Of a stretch of DNA of 64,000 bases, positions 55,553-64,000 are shown one piece after another. The DNA is taken from NCBI GenBank assembly GCA_903895195.1, contig CAITSZ010000011.1, positions 186,001 to 250,000 on the forward strand. Reading direction: 5' to 3'. Each line of letters begins with the position of its first letter. The first letter of the stretch is position 1. Source of the stretch: an uncultured Chlorobiaceae bacterium (GTDB taxonomy: Bacteria > Bacteroidota > Chlorobiia > Chlorobiales > Chlorobiaceae). Below the pieces are notes generated by a model. It had not been told where the DNA came from. It did not search any database and worked only from the letters and a program-made list of their open reading frames with translations. The position numbers and the translations under genes are program-made.

Positions 55553-57721
55553 TTAAAATGCTTCACCAATTCCAAAATTGAAGGTAAAGTCGTTGAGTTT
55601 CCATGTTGAAATTCGCCATGCATCACTCTCAGTCGGGTCACGCAGTTTATAGGCAAAATCAAAGCGGAAAGGCCCGATAGGAGATCCTATCCGCAGCCCA
55701 ATGCCTGCATCCCAGGCGTAGTTATTGATCATTGACCCGAGCGAAAATGCATATGGTCCGGTTCTGTCCCATATATTGCCCATATCAGAGAATACGGTAA
55801 TGCCTGATGATTGACGAAACAGCTTAAAAAATTTAAGTCTGTACTCAAGATTCAGTTCAAGTTTTATGTCTGCGCCAAAATTCGCAGCAGCGTTGCTGGC
55901 GCTGTTGGCGGGTCCAAGGGTATTGAAAAGCCAGCCCCTCAAGCTGTTTGCGCCACCAGCATAAAACCGTCGTTCTTGCGGGGTCGATTCAGCTTTTCCC
56001 CATGGCGTCATCCATCCGATATCTGCTTTTGCGGCGATTTGGCTCTGAGGAGAAATGGTTTGAATACAGCTTACCCCAGGCTCAACTTTTATATACTGAG
56101 TGTAGGTTGTGCCGAATATCTGCGGGTCATTGCTGGAGGAACCGCTGTATGTTTTAGTATCAAGATATTTATCGATCAGCCAGGGAATCGTTCCACAATC
56201 TTCAAGCAGAAGGTCAAGATTCCATGTTGTTGTTGGAGGCAGAACATTCTGGCGGTTCGTGAAGTTGTAGCGAAGCCGGAAGGTCTGGTCAATATGCGTT
56301 TTTAGAAGACTGTCAAGTCCCGCATTGACAGCGGCTTCCTTCGATGGATCAATCCCTATATTTTTTGCAAGGTTAGTTTTGAAAAGCTGCTTGAATCCTC
56401 GAAGCGAATCGTTTTTAACAAGTTCGAACTCAAAAAAATCAAAATTCACTCTTGATTTCGGGCTCAATTTTGCGCTGTAGGTTCCCCTGAGCAGTCCGTT
56501 CTGGGTTGAAAGCAGCACAGGTTGTATGGTGCTTGCGTATTCTGCTGTAACTGAATATGTGTTGCCCGGTTTTTTAAGAACAGGCATAACCAGACTGCTT
56601 TTCAGATTGAATTCATAGGGAATCACTTTTGCGTATTGAGCAGGGTCCAGGTTCTCCAACACACTGCTGCGGTTTCCCGCCTGCGTGCCGAATTCTGATG
56701 AGGTATGGAATTGTTCAGCTCCCCCAAGGAGATTCTTGTTTTCATAGGCCAGTGAGGCAGCGAAAAAGAGGGAGCCGAAGCGGTTATCCACCAGTAATTT
56801 CGGTTCAATCTGGTGCTTGGGTGCTGTTTCAAGATGCACTGTGGTGTAAAGTTCACCGGAACGTACAGAGTCAGGACTAATGTAGATGGACGAAAAAATA
56901 TTCGTTATGCCGAAATTCTGCAGGGTTCGTTGTTCGAGACTTTGTCGGGTAGCCATACCCGGGCGGTATTCAATGGCAGAGGTAATAAGATCGGGGGATA
57001 CGTTCTGCTGTCCGATAATTCTGGCGCTGATGTTATTTCTCGTAAACGTTTTTTCTGCTGGCTTTTTGTCGCTTCTTATGGGGTTGTGAACGACCGCATA
57101 GACAGGTCCATAGGTAAGTTTTTCAGGAAGACCCAGTATGAATCGAACCCCGGCATGATTTCCCACCGTATCAACCTTGATGCGAAGGCTGTCTTCATGA
57201 AAAAAAGCAAAGCCCTCTTCTTTGAAAAAGGAAATGGTACGGTTTCTTTCATCAATCAGTCGTTCAACGGAAAAAATATCGTTGACTTTCAGGCGTTTTT
57301 GATCAAGATAATGGGCTTTCAGCTCCCTGGAAATTTTTTCGAGTCCATCGTATTTCAGGGAATCAATTTTAGAAGGATCATTTTCACGGATCATTATGTT
57401 CAGATCCACCATCTTCCCGTTGTCTTTTTTTACAACAGTGGAGTTCACGTCAGTAAAAAAGTACCCCTTATAGCTATAGAGTTTTTTTATGAGACTGAGG
57501 TCTTTTTCAAAATCCTCGGCATTGAACGGCTTAAACGCTCCGCCGAAGAGGCCGAGTCCCAGAAAGGATGAGTGCTCAGAGGTGGCAATAACCTGCTTGA
57601 GCTCCTCGCTGCTGGTCGCCTTGTTGCCTATGAAGTTTATTTTCCGGACAAATGGCAATGTCACCGATTGATCTGCGTCAGCGCTCACTGACTGGCTAAA
57701 TGCCGGTAGGGCACAGAGCAA
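55553..57721 (-). CDS. bamA: Omp85/BamA-like outer-membrane protein with POTRA domains
   Basis: At least 722 residues. POTRA-like repeats in the first 300 residues (INFIGNKATSSEELKQVI, YSYKGYFFTDVNS) precede a bacterial surface-antigen barrel containing ERRFYAGGANSLRGWLFNT with the conserved RG pair, and ending in Phe (FTFNFGIGEAF). It is BamA or a paralogue such as TamA; POTRA number looks lower than five, so a paralogue is possible. The only usual start in frame is TTG 57721, which falls inside the signal peptide (LCALPAFSQSVSA). The frame is open further upstream and encodes more hydrophobic residues but has no ATG or GTG; a run of about ten A bases lies near 57774-57783 on the plus strand. 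The true 5' end is unresolved. Confidence 0.85.
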   Translation of the reverse strand: MLCALPAFSQSVSADADQSVTLPFVRKINFIGNKATSSEELKQVIATSEHSSFLGLGLFGGAFKPFNAEDFEKDLSLIKKLYSYKGYFFTDVNSTVVKKDNGKMVDLNIMIRENDPSKIDSLKYDGLEKISRELKAHYLDQKRLKVNDIFSVERLIDERNRTISFFKEEGFAFFHEDSLRIKVDTVGNHAGVRFILGLPEKLTYGPVYAVVHNPIRSDKKPAEKTFTRNNISARIIGQQNVSPDLITSAIEYRPGMATRQSLEQRTLQNFGITNIFSSIYISPDSVRSGELYTTVHLETAPKHQIEPKLLVDNRFGSLFFAASLAYENKNLLGGAEQFHTSSEFGTQAGNRSSVLENLDPAQYAKVIPYEFNLKSSLVMPVLKKPGNTYSVTAEYASTIQPVLLSTQNGLLRGTYSAKLSPKSRVNFDFFEFELVKNDSLRGFKQLFKTNLAKNIGIDPSKEAAVNAGLDSLLKTHIDQTFRLRYNFTNRQNVLPPTTTWNLDLLLEDCGTIPWLIDKYLDTKTYSGSSSNDPQIFGTTYTQYIKVEPGVSCIQTISPQSQIAAKADIGWMTPWGKAESTPQERRFYAGGANSLRGWLFNTLGPANSASNAAANFGADIKLELNLEYRLKFFKLFRQSSGITVFSDMGNIWDRTGPYAFSLGSMINNYAWDAGIGLRIGSPIGPFRFDFAYKLRDPTESDAWRISTWKLNDFTFNFGIGEAF

Positions 57722-57805
57722 AAGAAGAGCAGGAAGACTCCATCTTTTTGCTCTGGAAAGGAAGGAAGTTGCTAAAAAAAAAACACGTAACTGAGTTCCG
57801 TTATC

Positions 57806-58033
57806 CTATGTTAATGGCTCTTCATCACTGTAGCCGAAATCTTCATCTGTAGGATAGTCAGGCCAAATTTCGTCCAGACTTTCATACATATCATCGCTTT
57901 CAGGAAGATCAATCAGGTTTTCGATCACCTGTTGAGGTGCTCCGGTTCTGTTAGCGTAATTAATCAGTTCATCTTTTGTGACGGGCCACGGTGCGTCTGC
58001 TATATAGCGGGCGAGATCTAAATTCCAATACAT
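57806..58033 (-). CDS. DUF2795 small protein
   Basis: 75 residues. LARYIADAPWPVTKDELINY, ANRTGAPQQVIENL and YESLDEIWPDYPTDEDF form the DUF2795 signature; acidic tail. Widespread in bacteria with no known role. Sits between the M23 peptidase gene upstream and bamA downstream on the same strand, in the same reading frame as bamA but separated from it by its TAG stop. Confidence 0.85.
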   Translation of the reverse strand: MYWNLDLARYIADAPWPVTKDELINYANRTGAPQQVIENLIDLPESDDMYESLDEIWPDYPTDEDFGYSDEEPLT

Positions 58034-58057
58034 ACTACGTCGATTGATTTATTCAGG

Positions 58058-58837
58058 TTAAGAGTTATTGCCTTCTTCTTCAGGTGAAGTCTGTTTGATT
58101 GTGATGAGCTTGTCGGGTTTTCCGTCAAAGAAATAAGCGGTCGGATTGACTATGACATTATTTTTGTGAACCTCGTAATGCATGTGTGGTCCGGTTGAAA
58201 CACCGGTGTTTCCAGAAAGTGCAATGATGTTGCCACGACTGATTTTCTGTCCTTGGCGTACCAGCGATTTTGAAAGGTGGGCATAGACTGTTTTATAGCC
58301 GTACCCGTGATTTATAGTTACTTTTTGTCCGAACCCCTTGTCATAGCCTGAAAAAGCTACAATTCCATCACCAGTAGAGAGCACTTTTGTGCCCTCAGGT
58401 ACAGCAAAATCAATTCCGGTATGAAAAAGAGGGAGATGATATATCGGGTGCATACGGACCCCAAAACTGCTGGTAATAAAGCCTTCTACAGGCTTGATAT
58501 TGGGTATGCTTGAAAAAAACGAGGTGGGATTTGGGTTTTCAGTCAGTTCAGTGTTTTCAATCGTATTCTCTCTCTGGAGTTCAATCTGCCGGATCAGTTG
58601 CTCAATCATTTGTTCTGTAGATGCCAGGAGTCCTTCGGTTGTTTTTGGTGTCGCATTTTTCCGGGAGTTCTCAACAATCTGTTGTTCTTGAGCAAGTATT
58701 AGAGTAGGGGTCAATAAAAGAGAGGCAAAAAAAGCAAGGGAGAAAAAAAAACTGTGTACAGAGAGATGCATTAAAAGAACAGCTCGCACTTTTTTTCTGA
58801 ATCCAGAGAGAGTTATAAACGGTGTTGTTGAAAACAT
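58058..58837 (-). CDS. M23-family (LytM) peptidoglycan metallopeptidase
   Basis: 259 residues from ATG 58837; ATG 58771 (MHLSVHSFFFSLAFFA) is an alternative giving a shorter signal. After the hydrophobic segment and a linker, the LytM domain has HTGIDFAVPEGTKVLSTGDG, YKTVYAHLSK and GPHMHYEVHKN, i.e. HxxxD and HxH zinc ligands. It hydrolyses peptide cross-links, or acts as a divisome activator if degenerate; the ligands here are intact. Short Q-rich coiled coil precedes the domain (EQMIEQLIRQIELQRENT). Confidence 0.92.
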   Translation of the reverse strand: MFSTTPFITLSGFRKKVRAVLLMHLSVHSFFFSLAFFASLLLTPTLILAQEQQIVENSRKNATPKTTEGLLASTEQMIEQLIRQIELQRENTIENTELTENPNPTSFFSSIPNIKPVEGFITSSFGVRMHPIYHLPLFHTGIDFAVPEGTKVLSTGDGIVAFSGYDKGFGQKVTINHGYGYKTVYAHLSKSLVRQGQKISRGNIIALSGNTGVSTGPHMHYEVHKNNVIVNPTAYFFDGKPDKLITIKQTSPEEEGNNS

Positions 58838-58921
58838 GCAGTATCCGGATTGTGTGCCTGAAAAAGGGCCGTTCGTGAATGATCGACAAATATAAATAAA
58901 CTTTTTTTTATAAGTCAATGA

Positions 58922-61756
58922 TTAGTGGGCTTCGAGCCAGTTTTTTCCCATTCCGGTATCTACCTCAACCGGCACTGTTTTAAGTCCGCAAGTTATTGCA
59001 GCATCAATCATTGCTTTCTCAATAAGGAGTGAAAGCGCCTCTTTTTCATCATCAGTAGTTTCAAAAAGCAGTTCGTCATGTACCTGGAGAAGCATTGTTG
59101 ATTTCAATTTTTCGTCACGCATGCGCTTACTGCAGAGGATCATGGCGCATTTGATGATGTCAGCAGCAGTGCCTTGGATCGGGGTATTCATGGCCGCCCT
59201 TTCAGCAGCTTTCTTCAGGTTTGTATTTCTGCTGTTGAGATCGGCAATATAACGGCGACGTCCGAGAAGGGTTGTAACATAGCCATTTGTTCTCCCGGTA
59301 TCTATAATGTTTTGCAGCGCATCGAACAGCCCGGGATATTTGGAAATATATGTTTCGATAATTGCTTTCGCTTCCTTCTGGGTAATATTGAGCCTTTTTG
59401 AAAGTCCAAAAGGCATGATACCGTAAAGCACCCCGAAATTTACCTCTTTTGCTTTGCGCCGCATATCACTGTCAATCTCCGTGGTTCCGAAAATTACCCT
59501 TGCTGTCGCGGTGTGGATGTCTTCACGGTTTCTGAAAGCATCAAGGAGCTGAGGGTCACCGGAAATTTCAGCAGCAATCCGGAGCTCAATCTGTGAATAA
59601 TCCGCAGAGAGAAGCCATTTATCGGGCGATGAGGGAATGAATGCCCTGCGAATCTCTTTTCCGAGTGGGGTACGTATCGGGATATTCTGCAGGTTCGGTT
59701 TAGAAGAGGAAAGTCTTCCTGTCGCAGTGATTTGCTGGTTAAACGAGGTGTGCAGTCTGCCGGTTCGAAGGTTTACAATTTTCGGTAAAGCATCTATATA
59801 GGTATTCTTCAGTTTCTGGAGACTGCGGTACTCCAGCAGGTCGCTTGCTACGGGATGAAGCGGAGCAAGCTCCTCAAGTACTTCAACATTTGTAGAGAAG
59901 CCGGTTTTGGTTGTTTTTTTTGTCGGCAGACAGAGCACATCGAACAGGATATGGGCAAGCTGTTTGGGTGAATCAATATTGAACTCTGAGCCTGTTGCTG
60001 CATAAATCTTTTCTGTCAAGAGTTTAAGCTCTATTGTGGCCGCTTCTGAGGCTTTTTCAAGACTTTCGGAGTCAATGCATATTCCTTCATATTCCATTGC
60101 AGCCAGTACCTCTACAAGAGGAAACTCTATGTTTTCGCAAATCGAGAGCAGCTCTTTTTCACCCTCCAGTTTTTTGCGGAACATATCTTCAAGCTGAAGG
60201 GCAAGATCAGCATCCTGGCAGCCATAGTCAGAGAGCTTTCCAGGGTCAACGTCATAAATACCAATTTTTGTTTTTCCTATTCCGACAAGTTCCTCAAAAG
60301 TTGTTGTCCTGTACCCGAGATGGCGGGCTGCCATGTCATCAAGATTGTGCTGTTCTTCAGGGTCAAGCACATAGCTCGCAAGCATAGTGTCAAATCCGAC
60401 AGGCGAAAGTTCTATACCGTATTTTTTCAGAACGAGAATGTCGTATTTGAGGTTTTGCCCGCTTTTCAGTACTGATGGATTTTCTAAAACAGGCCTTAGT
60501 AGTTCAAGGGTGCTCTCTCTTTGAAGAGCGTTGTTGTTAAATGAAATAAAACTGGCTTTCCCCGGTTCAATTGAAAAAGAGATCCCTGCCAGTTCAGCTT
60601 CAAAGGTATCCAGACTTGTTGTTTCTGTATCCACAGCAACCCGTTTGGCATTTTTAAGTGAAAGCACCAGTTCATTCAGCTTTTCAGCAGTATCGACAAG
60701 TGTATACTCAGCGCCGGTTAGCGGTGAAAGAAGCTCAGGCTGTTTGTCCTCCGGCTCTTCAGATTGGTGCCTCTGCATTGAAGCCTCATCAGCTGGTGAC
60801 TGCTCGTAATCGTTGAAGACAACAGGGAGTCTGGATATAATGGTTTTAAGTCCAAGCTTCTGCAGTAACGGCAATAGTTTAGAGCGGTCCGGCACTCCGC
60901 ACTCAAGCTCTTTCAAGGTAACGTTTATATGCAGATCGGTACGGATAGTTACAAGCTTGGTTATCAGATCAAGTTGTGGCAGAAATTCTTCAAGGCTTTG
61001 GCGATTTTTCTGCGAAATATCGTTTAGATGCTTATAAATATTCTCAATAGAGCCGTATGTACCGAGCAGGCTTGATGCTGTTTTAGGTCCAATCCCTTTC
61101 GCTCCCGGAATATTGTCAGAGGTATCACCTGTCAGTGTAAGGAACTGGGTGAAGAGTTCAGGCGCCACCCCGAATTGCCCCGCAATCTCTTTCTTCCCGA
61201 ACAGTTCCAGCTCGTTCTGGTTTTTGCCTGGCTTGAGAATTTTGACTCCATCGTGAACAAGCTGGGCAAGATCTTTGTCTGGAGTTACAATATAAACCTG
61301 GCAGGAATCTTCAAATTTTCGGGCAGCTGTCCCTATTAAGTCGTCAGCCTCATAACCGGGAACCTTGAGAAGTGGTATATCAAGAGCATCAAGCAGTTCA
61401 AACACGGCATCAAGCTGCACGATGAGATCTTCAGGGGGAGTCTGCCGATTCGCTTTATAAGCGGGATACATATCGTGGCGAAAGGTTTTTTCCTTACTGT
61501 CGAATACCGCTGCCAGATAGTGTGGCTTATAGGTTTCAAAGATTTTAAAGAGTGCTGATGCAAATCCGTAAATCGCACCTGTCGGCATTCCGTCACGGCT
61601 TGTCATGCCTGCACGTTGCAAGGCAAAAAAGGAGCGGTAGATAATTGCCATGCCATCGAGCAGAAAAAGGGCAGGCTTTTCTTGTGGCGCAGTGATTGCT
61701 TCGGCTTTTAATTCCGGGTCGGCAGAAAGAAAGAATTCAAGTTGATTACTGCTCAT
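58922..61756 (-). CDS. polA: DNA polymerase I
   Basis: 944 residues with all three activities. The 5'-3' exonuclease (LFLLDGMAIIYRSFFAL, VPGYEADDLIGTAA, TGDTSDNIPGAKGIGPKTA) is followed by a 3'-5' exonuclease with intact DTE (VAVDTETTSLDTF), so it should proofread, and the family A polymerase core (LSADYSQIELRIAAE, RRKAKEVNFGVLYG, LLQVHDELLFE). The O-helix residue is Phe rather than Tyr. Its start overlaps the end of pheA by four bases. Confidence 0.97.
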   Translation of the reverse strand: MSSNQLEFFLSADPELKAEAITAPQEKPALFLLDGMAIIYRSFFALQRAGMTSRDGMPTGAIYGFASALFKIFETYKPHYLAAVFDSKEKTFRHDMYPAYKANRQTPPEDLIVQLDAVFELLDALDIPLLKVPGYEADDLIGTAARKFEDSCQVYIVTPDKDLAQLVHDGVKILKPGKNQNELELFGKKEIAGQFGVAPELFTQFLTLTGDTSDNIPGAKGIGPKTASSLLGTYGSIENIYKHLNDISQKNRQSLEEFLPQLDLITKLVTIRTDLHINVTLKELECGVPDRSKLLPLLQKLGLKTIISRLPVVFNDYEQSPADEASMQRHQSEEPEDKQPELLSPLTGAEYTLVDTAEKLNELVLSLKNAKRVAVDTETTSLDTFEAELAGISFSIEPGKASFISFNNNALQRESTLELLRPVLENPSVLKSGQNLKYDILVLKKYGIELSPVGFDTMLASYVLDPEEQHNLDDMAARHLGYRTTTFEELVGIGKTKIGIYDVDPGKLSDYGCQDADLALQLEDMFRKKLEGEKELLSICENIEFPLVEVLAAMEYEGICIDSESLEKASEAATIELKLLTEKIYAATGSEFNIDSPKQLAHILFDVLCLPTKKTTKTGFSTNVEVLEELAPLHPVASDLLEYRSLQKLKNTYIDALPKIVNLRTGRLHTSFNQQITATGRLSSSKPNLQNIPIRTPLGKEIRRAFIPSSPDKWLLSADYSQIELRIAAEISGDPQLLDAFRNREDIHTATARVIFGTTEIDSDMRRKAKEVNFGVLYGIMPFGLSKRLNITQKEAKAIIETYISKYPGLFDALQNIIDTGRTNGYVTTLLGRRRYIADLNSRNTNLKKAAERAAMNTPIQGTAADIIKCAMILCSKRMRDEKLKSTMLLQVHDELLFETTDDEKEALSLLIEKAMIDAAITCGLKTVPVEVDTGMGKNWLEAH

Positions 61757-62595
61757 TCTGTAACGACCCCGTAACTTCCAAGCACCTTGACCATCGTTGC
61801 GAACTCCCTCAGATGATTAAGTGCGTTGTGAATATTAGGATCATGCTGATGCCCTATGAAATCGACATAAAAGAGATACTCAAACGCTTTTTTTCTGAAT
61901 GGCCTCGATTCTATTTTCGCCAGATCAATATCACGTATGGCAAATGTTGCCAGAGCCTTAAATAACGAGCCCTGCACATTGGGAAGGGTAAACGCAATGG
62001 ATGTTTTGTGCTGAGAGGTGTCCGGTTTTGTTTTAAACCGCAATGGATCGCTTGTTTCTGAATGTGAAATACAGAAAAATCGTGTAATGTTCCACTCTTC
62101 ATCAGCAAGGTTTTCCTGCAGGATTTTCAGACCGTAAAGTTCTCCAGCCCTTTTTGAAGCGATTGCAAGTTGTGTCGGATCTTTTTCAGCGGCGATTATT
62201 TTTGCACTGCCTGCAGTATCATAGGCTACTTCCGGCTTAATGTTCTTGTGCGTTGAAAAAAAATTGCGGCATTGCGCAAGTGCCTGAGGGTGAGAAAGTG
62301 CTTTTTTGGCTTGTTCTATTGTTGCATTGTGGATACCCAGAAGGCAGTGTTCAACTTTGACAAAGGTCTCGGCAACAATAGTGACGGGATGCTGCAGCAG
62401 CAGGTCATAGTTTTGATGAATGCTTCCGCCGAGTGAATTTTCTATCGGGATGACTGCATACGAAACCTTATTGTTTTCAACGGCGGCAAAAACCTCTTCA
62501 AACGATTCAAATGGTTTTGGCTCTCCAATTCTGAGCGCAGCTATCTCGCTATAGGCTCCAGGTTCACCCTGATAGGCGGTCATCAAGTTTGTCAT
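61753..62595 (-). CDS. pheA: Prephenate dehydratase
   Basis: 280 residues, monofunctional (no chorismate mutase). TAYQGEPGAYSEIAAL, VIPIENSLGGSIHQNYDLL, VAYDTAGSAKIIAAE and the catalytic NITRFF are present, with a C-terminal ACT domain (ESRPFRKKAFEYLFYVDF) for phenylalanine feedback. It makes phenylpyruvate from prephenate. Overlaps polA; divergent from yebC. Confidence 0.95.
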   Translation of the reverse strand: MTNLMTAYQGEPGAYSEIAALRIGEPKPFESFEEVFAAVENNKVSYAVIPIENSLGGSIHQNYDLLLQHPVTIVAETFVKVEHCLLGIHNATIEQAKKALSHPQALAQCRNFFSTHKNIKPEVAYDTAGSAKIIAAEKDPTQLAIASKRAGELYGLKILQENLADEEWNITRFFCISHSETSDPLRFKTKPDTSQHKTSIAFTLPNVQGSLFKALATFAIRDIDLAKIESRPFRKKAFEYLFYVDFIGHQHDPNIHNALNHLREFATMVKVLGSYGVVTE

Positions 62596-62712
62596 TGTTT
62601 TTTCTTGTTAGTAACTTGCACGAATGCCGTTGGATTTGATTTTATTTAAAGAAAATAAATCTATTATCATAGGCATGGTGCAACGGGAATACTAAATCAG
62701 CAGTTTTTTATT

Positions 62713-63465
62713 ATGTCAGGACATAGCAAATGGGCAACCATTAAAAGAAAAAAGGCGGTAACTGATCAGAAAAGAGGCAGTTTGTTTACTAAACTGGTCA
62801 AAGAGATTACGATATCGGCAAGAATGGGTGGAGGCGATCCAACCGGTAACCCCCGTCTACGGCTCGCTGTCGATACCGCCAGAGATAATTCCATGCCGAT
62901 GGACAATATTTCCCGTGCCATCAAAAAAGGTACTGGAGAGCTTGAGGGAGTGACCTACGACGAGATTACCTATGAAGGGTATGGTCCCGCAGGTATAGCC
63001 TTGATTATTGAGACGGCGACGGACAACCGCAACCGTACCGTTGCTGATATTCGTCACATTATGAGTCGCAACAATGGTTCACTCGGTGAAAGCGGCAGTG
63101 TCGGCTGGATGTTCCATCGCAAGGGAACTCTTGATGTTCCCGTGTCGGCCGCCGGAGAGGACCGATTGATGGAAGTACTCCTGGACGCCGGTCTTGAAGA
63201 TCTCAATAGCGATGATGAGCACTATTTTACCGTTATAACCGATATCAAGGACCTCGAAAATGTTAAAAAGGCACTTGACGACTCTAAAATCAGTTATGAG
63301 AATGCAAAGATTGATCTTATTCCGGAAAACTATATAGAGCTCGAAGCTGAGGATGCCCGTAAAGTTATCAAGCTGATTGATGCGCTTGAAAGCAATGACG
63401 ATGTGCAGGGTGTATACAGTAACATGGATATCAGCGAAAGTGCAATGAGCAGCTTAAACGAGTAA
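62713..63465 (+). CDS. yebC: YebC/TACO1-family translation or transcription regulator
   Basis: 250 residues. [20 protein letters not shown] is invariant in the family, as are RARMGGGDP-like [29 protein letters not shown] and [17 protein letters not shown]. Members bind DNA or help ribosomes at proline stretches. ruvC begins three bases after its stop, the usual yebC-ruvC pairing. Confidence 0.97.
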   Translation: MSGHSKWATIKRKKAVTDQKRGSLFTKLVKEITISARMGGGDPTGNPRLRLAVDTARDNSMPMDNISRAIKKGTGELEGVTYDEITYEGYGPAGIALIIETATDNRNRTVADIRHIMSRNNGSLGESGSVGWMFHRKGTLDVPVSAAGEDRLMEVLLDAGLEDLNSDDEHYFTVITDIKDLENVKKALDDSKISYENAKIDLIPENYIELEAEDARKVIKLIDALESNDDVQGVYSNMDISESAMSSLNE

Positions 63466-63468
63466 AGG

Positions 63469-64000
63469 ATGGTTGTCCTCGGGGTTGATCCGGGAAGTCT
63501 GAATACCGGTTATGGTGTGATTAGCCAGAGTTCTGGAGTTCTTTCCATACTCGTTTGCGGCGTTATCCGTCTTAACCCCCGTCGGACCCATGCAGAGCGG
63601 ATAGGTGAAATATATCGTGAGCTTGAAGCGGTTATTGATGAGTTCAAACCGCAGCGATTAGCTCTGGAAACAGCGTTCTTGAGCAGAAATGTGCAGTCGG
63701 CTCTTAAGCTCGGTCAGGTTCGCGGTGCGGTTATAGCCCTTGCAATGAACCAGCATCTTGAGTTGCACGAGTATGCTCCGCGTGAAGTGAAATCGGCGAT
63801 AACCGGAAGAGGATCAGCAAGTAAGGAGCAGGTTGCTTTTATGGTCGCGAGAATGCTTGGTCTCAGCTTGCCGCCTAAACCTTTTGATGTTACCGATGCA
63901 CTCGGCATAGCCCTGTGCGATTTGCTTAGAGGGGAGAGCCGTAAGGCTTTTCTTCCTGCTGAAAAAGCCCGGGGAGGTGGCCGCAGCTGGTCGCAGTTTG
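63469..64000 (+). CDS. ruvC: Holliday junction endonuclease RuvC, cut by window edge
   Basis: 177 residues visible from ATG 63469, open to the last base. [15 protein letters not shown] contains D7; [19 protein letters not shown] holds the catalytic glutamate, and [14 protein letters not shown] the C-terminal aspartates. Resolves Holliday junctions with RuvAB. The visible length is already near the normal 160-190, so only the tail is missing. Confidence 0.95.
   Translation, partial: MVVLGVDPGSLNTGYGVISQSSGVLSILVCGVIRLNPRRTHAERIGEIYRELEAVIDEFKPQRLALETAFLSRNVQSALKLGQVRGAVIALAMNQHLELHEYAPREVKSAITGRGSASKEQVAFMVARMLGLSLPPKPFDVTDALGIALCDLLRGESRKAFLPAEKARGGGRSWSQF

Noticed and set aside
56813-57571. 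252-codon ORF antisense to bamA
   Set aside because: Complement of the POTRA region; no signals of its own.

Overview
The window looks like chromosome of a green sulfur bacterium (Chlorobiaceae, Chlorobium/Pelodictyon type). The evidence is a CruA-type lycopene cyclase, a pyruvate,phosphate dikinase as used by organisms with the reductive TCA cycle, menaquinone methyltransferase, a SudAB/Nfn-type ferredoxin-NADP oxidoreductase, an Omp85/BamA protein with other Gram-negative envelope genes, and Chlorobi-like gene neighbourhoods. The assignment is inferred from gene content; genus and species cannot be read from the sequence alone.

Left edge (1-3000) is an accessory, decaying region. It holds the C-terminus of an AAA ATPase of the kind found in type I restriction operons, a 5' stub that looks like hsdR, a HigA antitoxin preceded by a 15-codon stub of what was probably higB, and a translationally coupled pair of unknown genes. 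It ends in dense heptanucleotide repeats and an intrinsic terminator.

From 3077 to the right end the window is mostly housekeeping. 3077-8801 carries a LolD-like ATPase, cruA, ligA, a VanZ-family protein, menG and hisI. 9359-18448 carries an RND adaptor, a ferrochelatase-like protein, a NYN-S1 protein, a DUF1499 remnant, the sudB-sudA-nikR operon, hisH-hisA and scpB-rluB. 18485-28728 carries a helix-hairpin-helix outer-membrane protein interrupted by heptamer repeats, sua5, a SEC59/VTE5-type kinase, ppx/gppA, a pabB-pabC fusion, nth, nusB and a HAD phosphatase. 28747-39956 carries smc, folP, an M50 protease, a c-type cytochrome, a methyltransferase, a B12-radical-SAM protein, a NusG paralogue and an MFS carrier. 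39982-50579 carries uvrA, a four-cysteine miniprotein, ppdK, an ABC permease, elbB, an ICMT-like methyltransferase, an isochorismatase-family hydrolase, lpxK and a DUF374 acyltransferase. 50776-64000 carries purD, a JAMM protease, the N-terminal half of a split CarB, trpC, rpe, bamA, a DUF2795 protein, an M23 peptidase, polA, pheA, yebC and the start of ruvC.

The least explained feature is a family of degenerate 7-bp tandem repeats (CTCAGCA-type and ACTGCCA-type units). It recurs in at least seven places: inside two coding sequences, at the 3' end of folP, upstream of smc, upstream of the cytochrome gene, and in the left-edge intergenic region. All intragenic copies lie in the stop-free orientation. 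Other points worth following are the split carB, the nikR gene coupled to sudBA, the four-cysteine miniprotein opposite ppdK, and the bamA gene with no conventional start codon. No tRNA, rRNA, CRISPR array or intact insertion sequence was seen.
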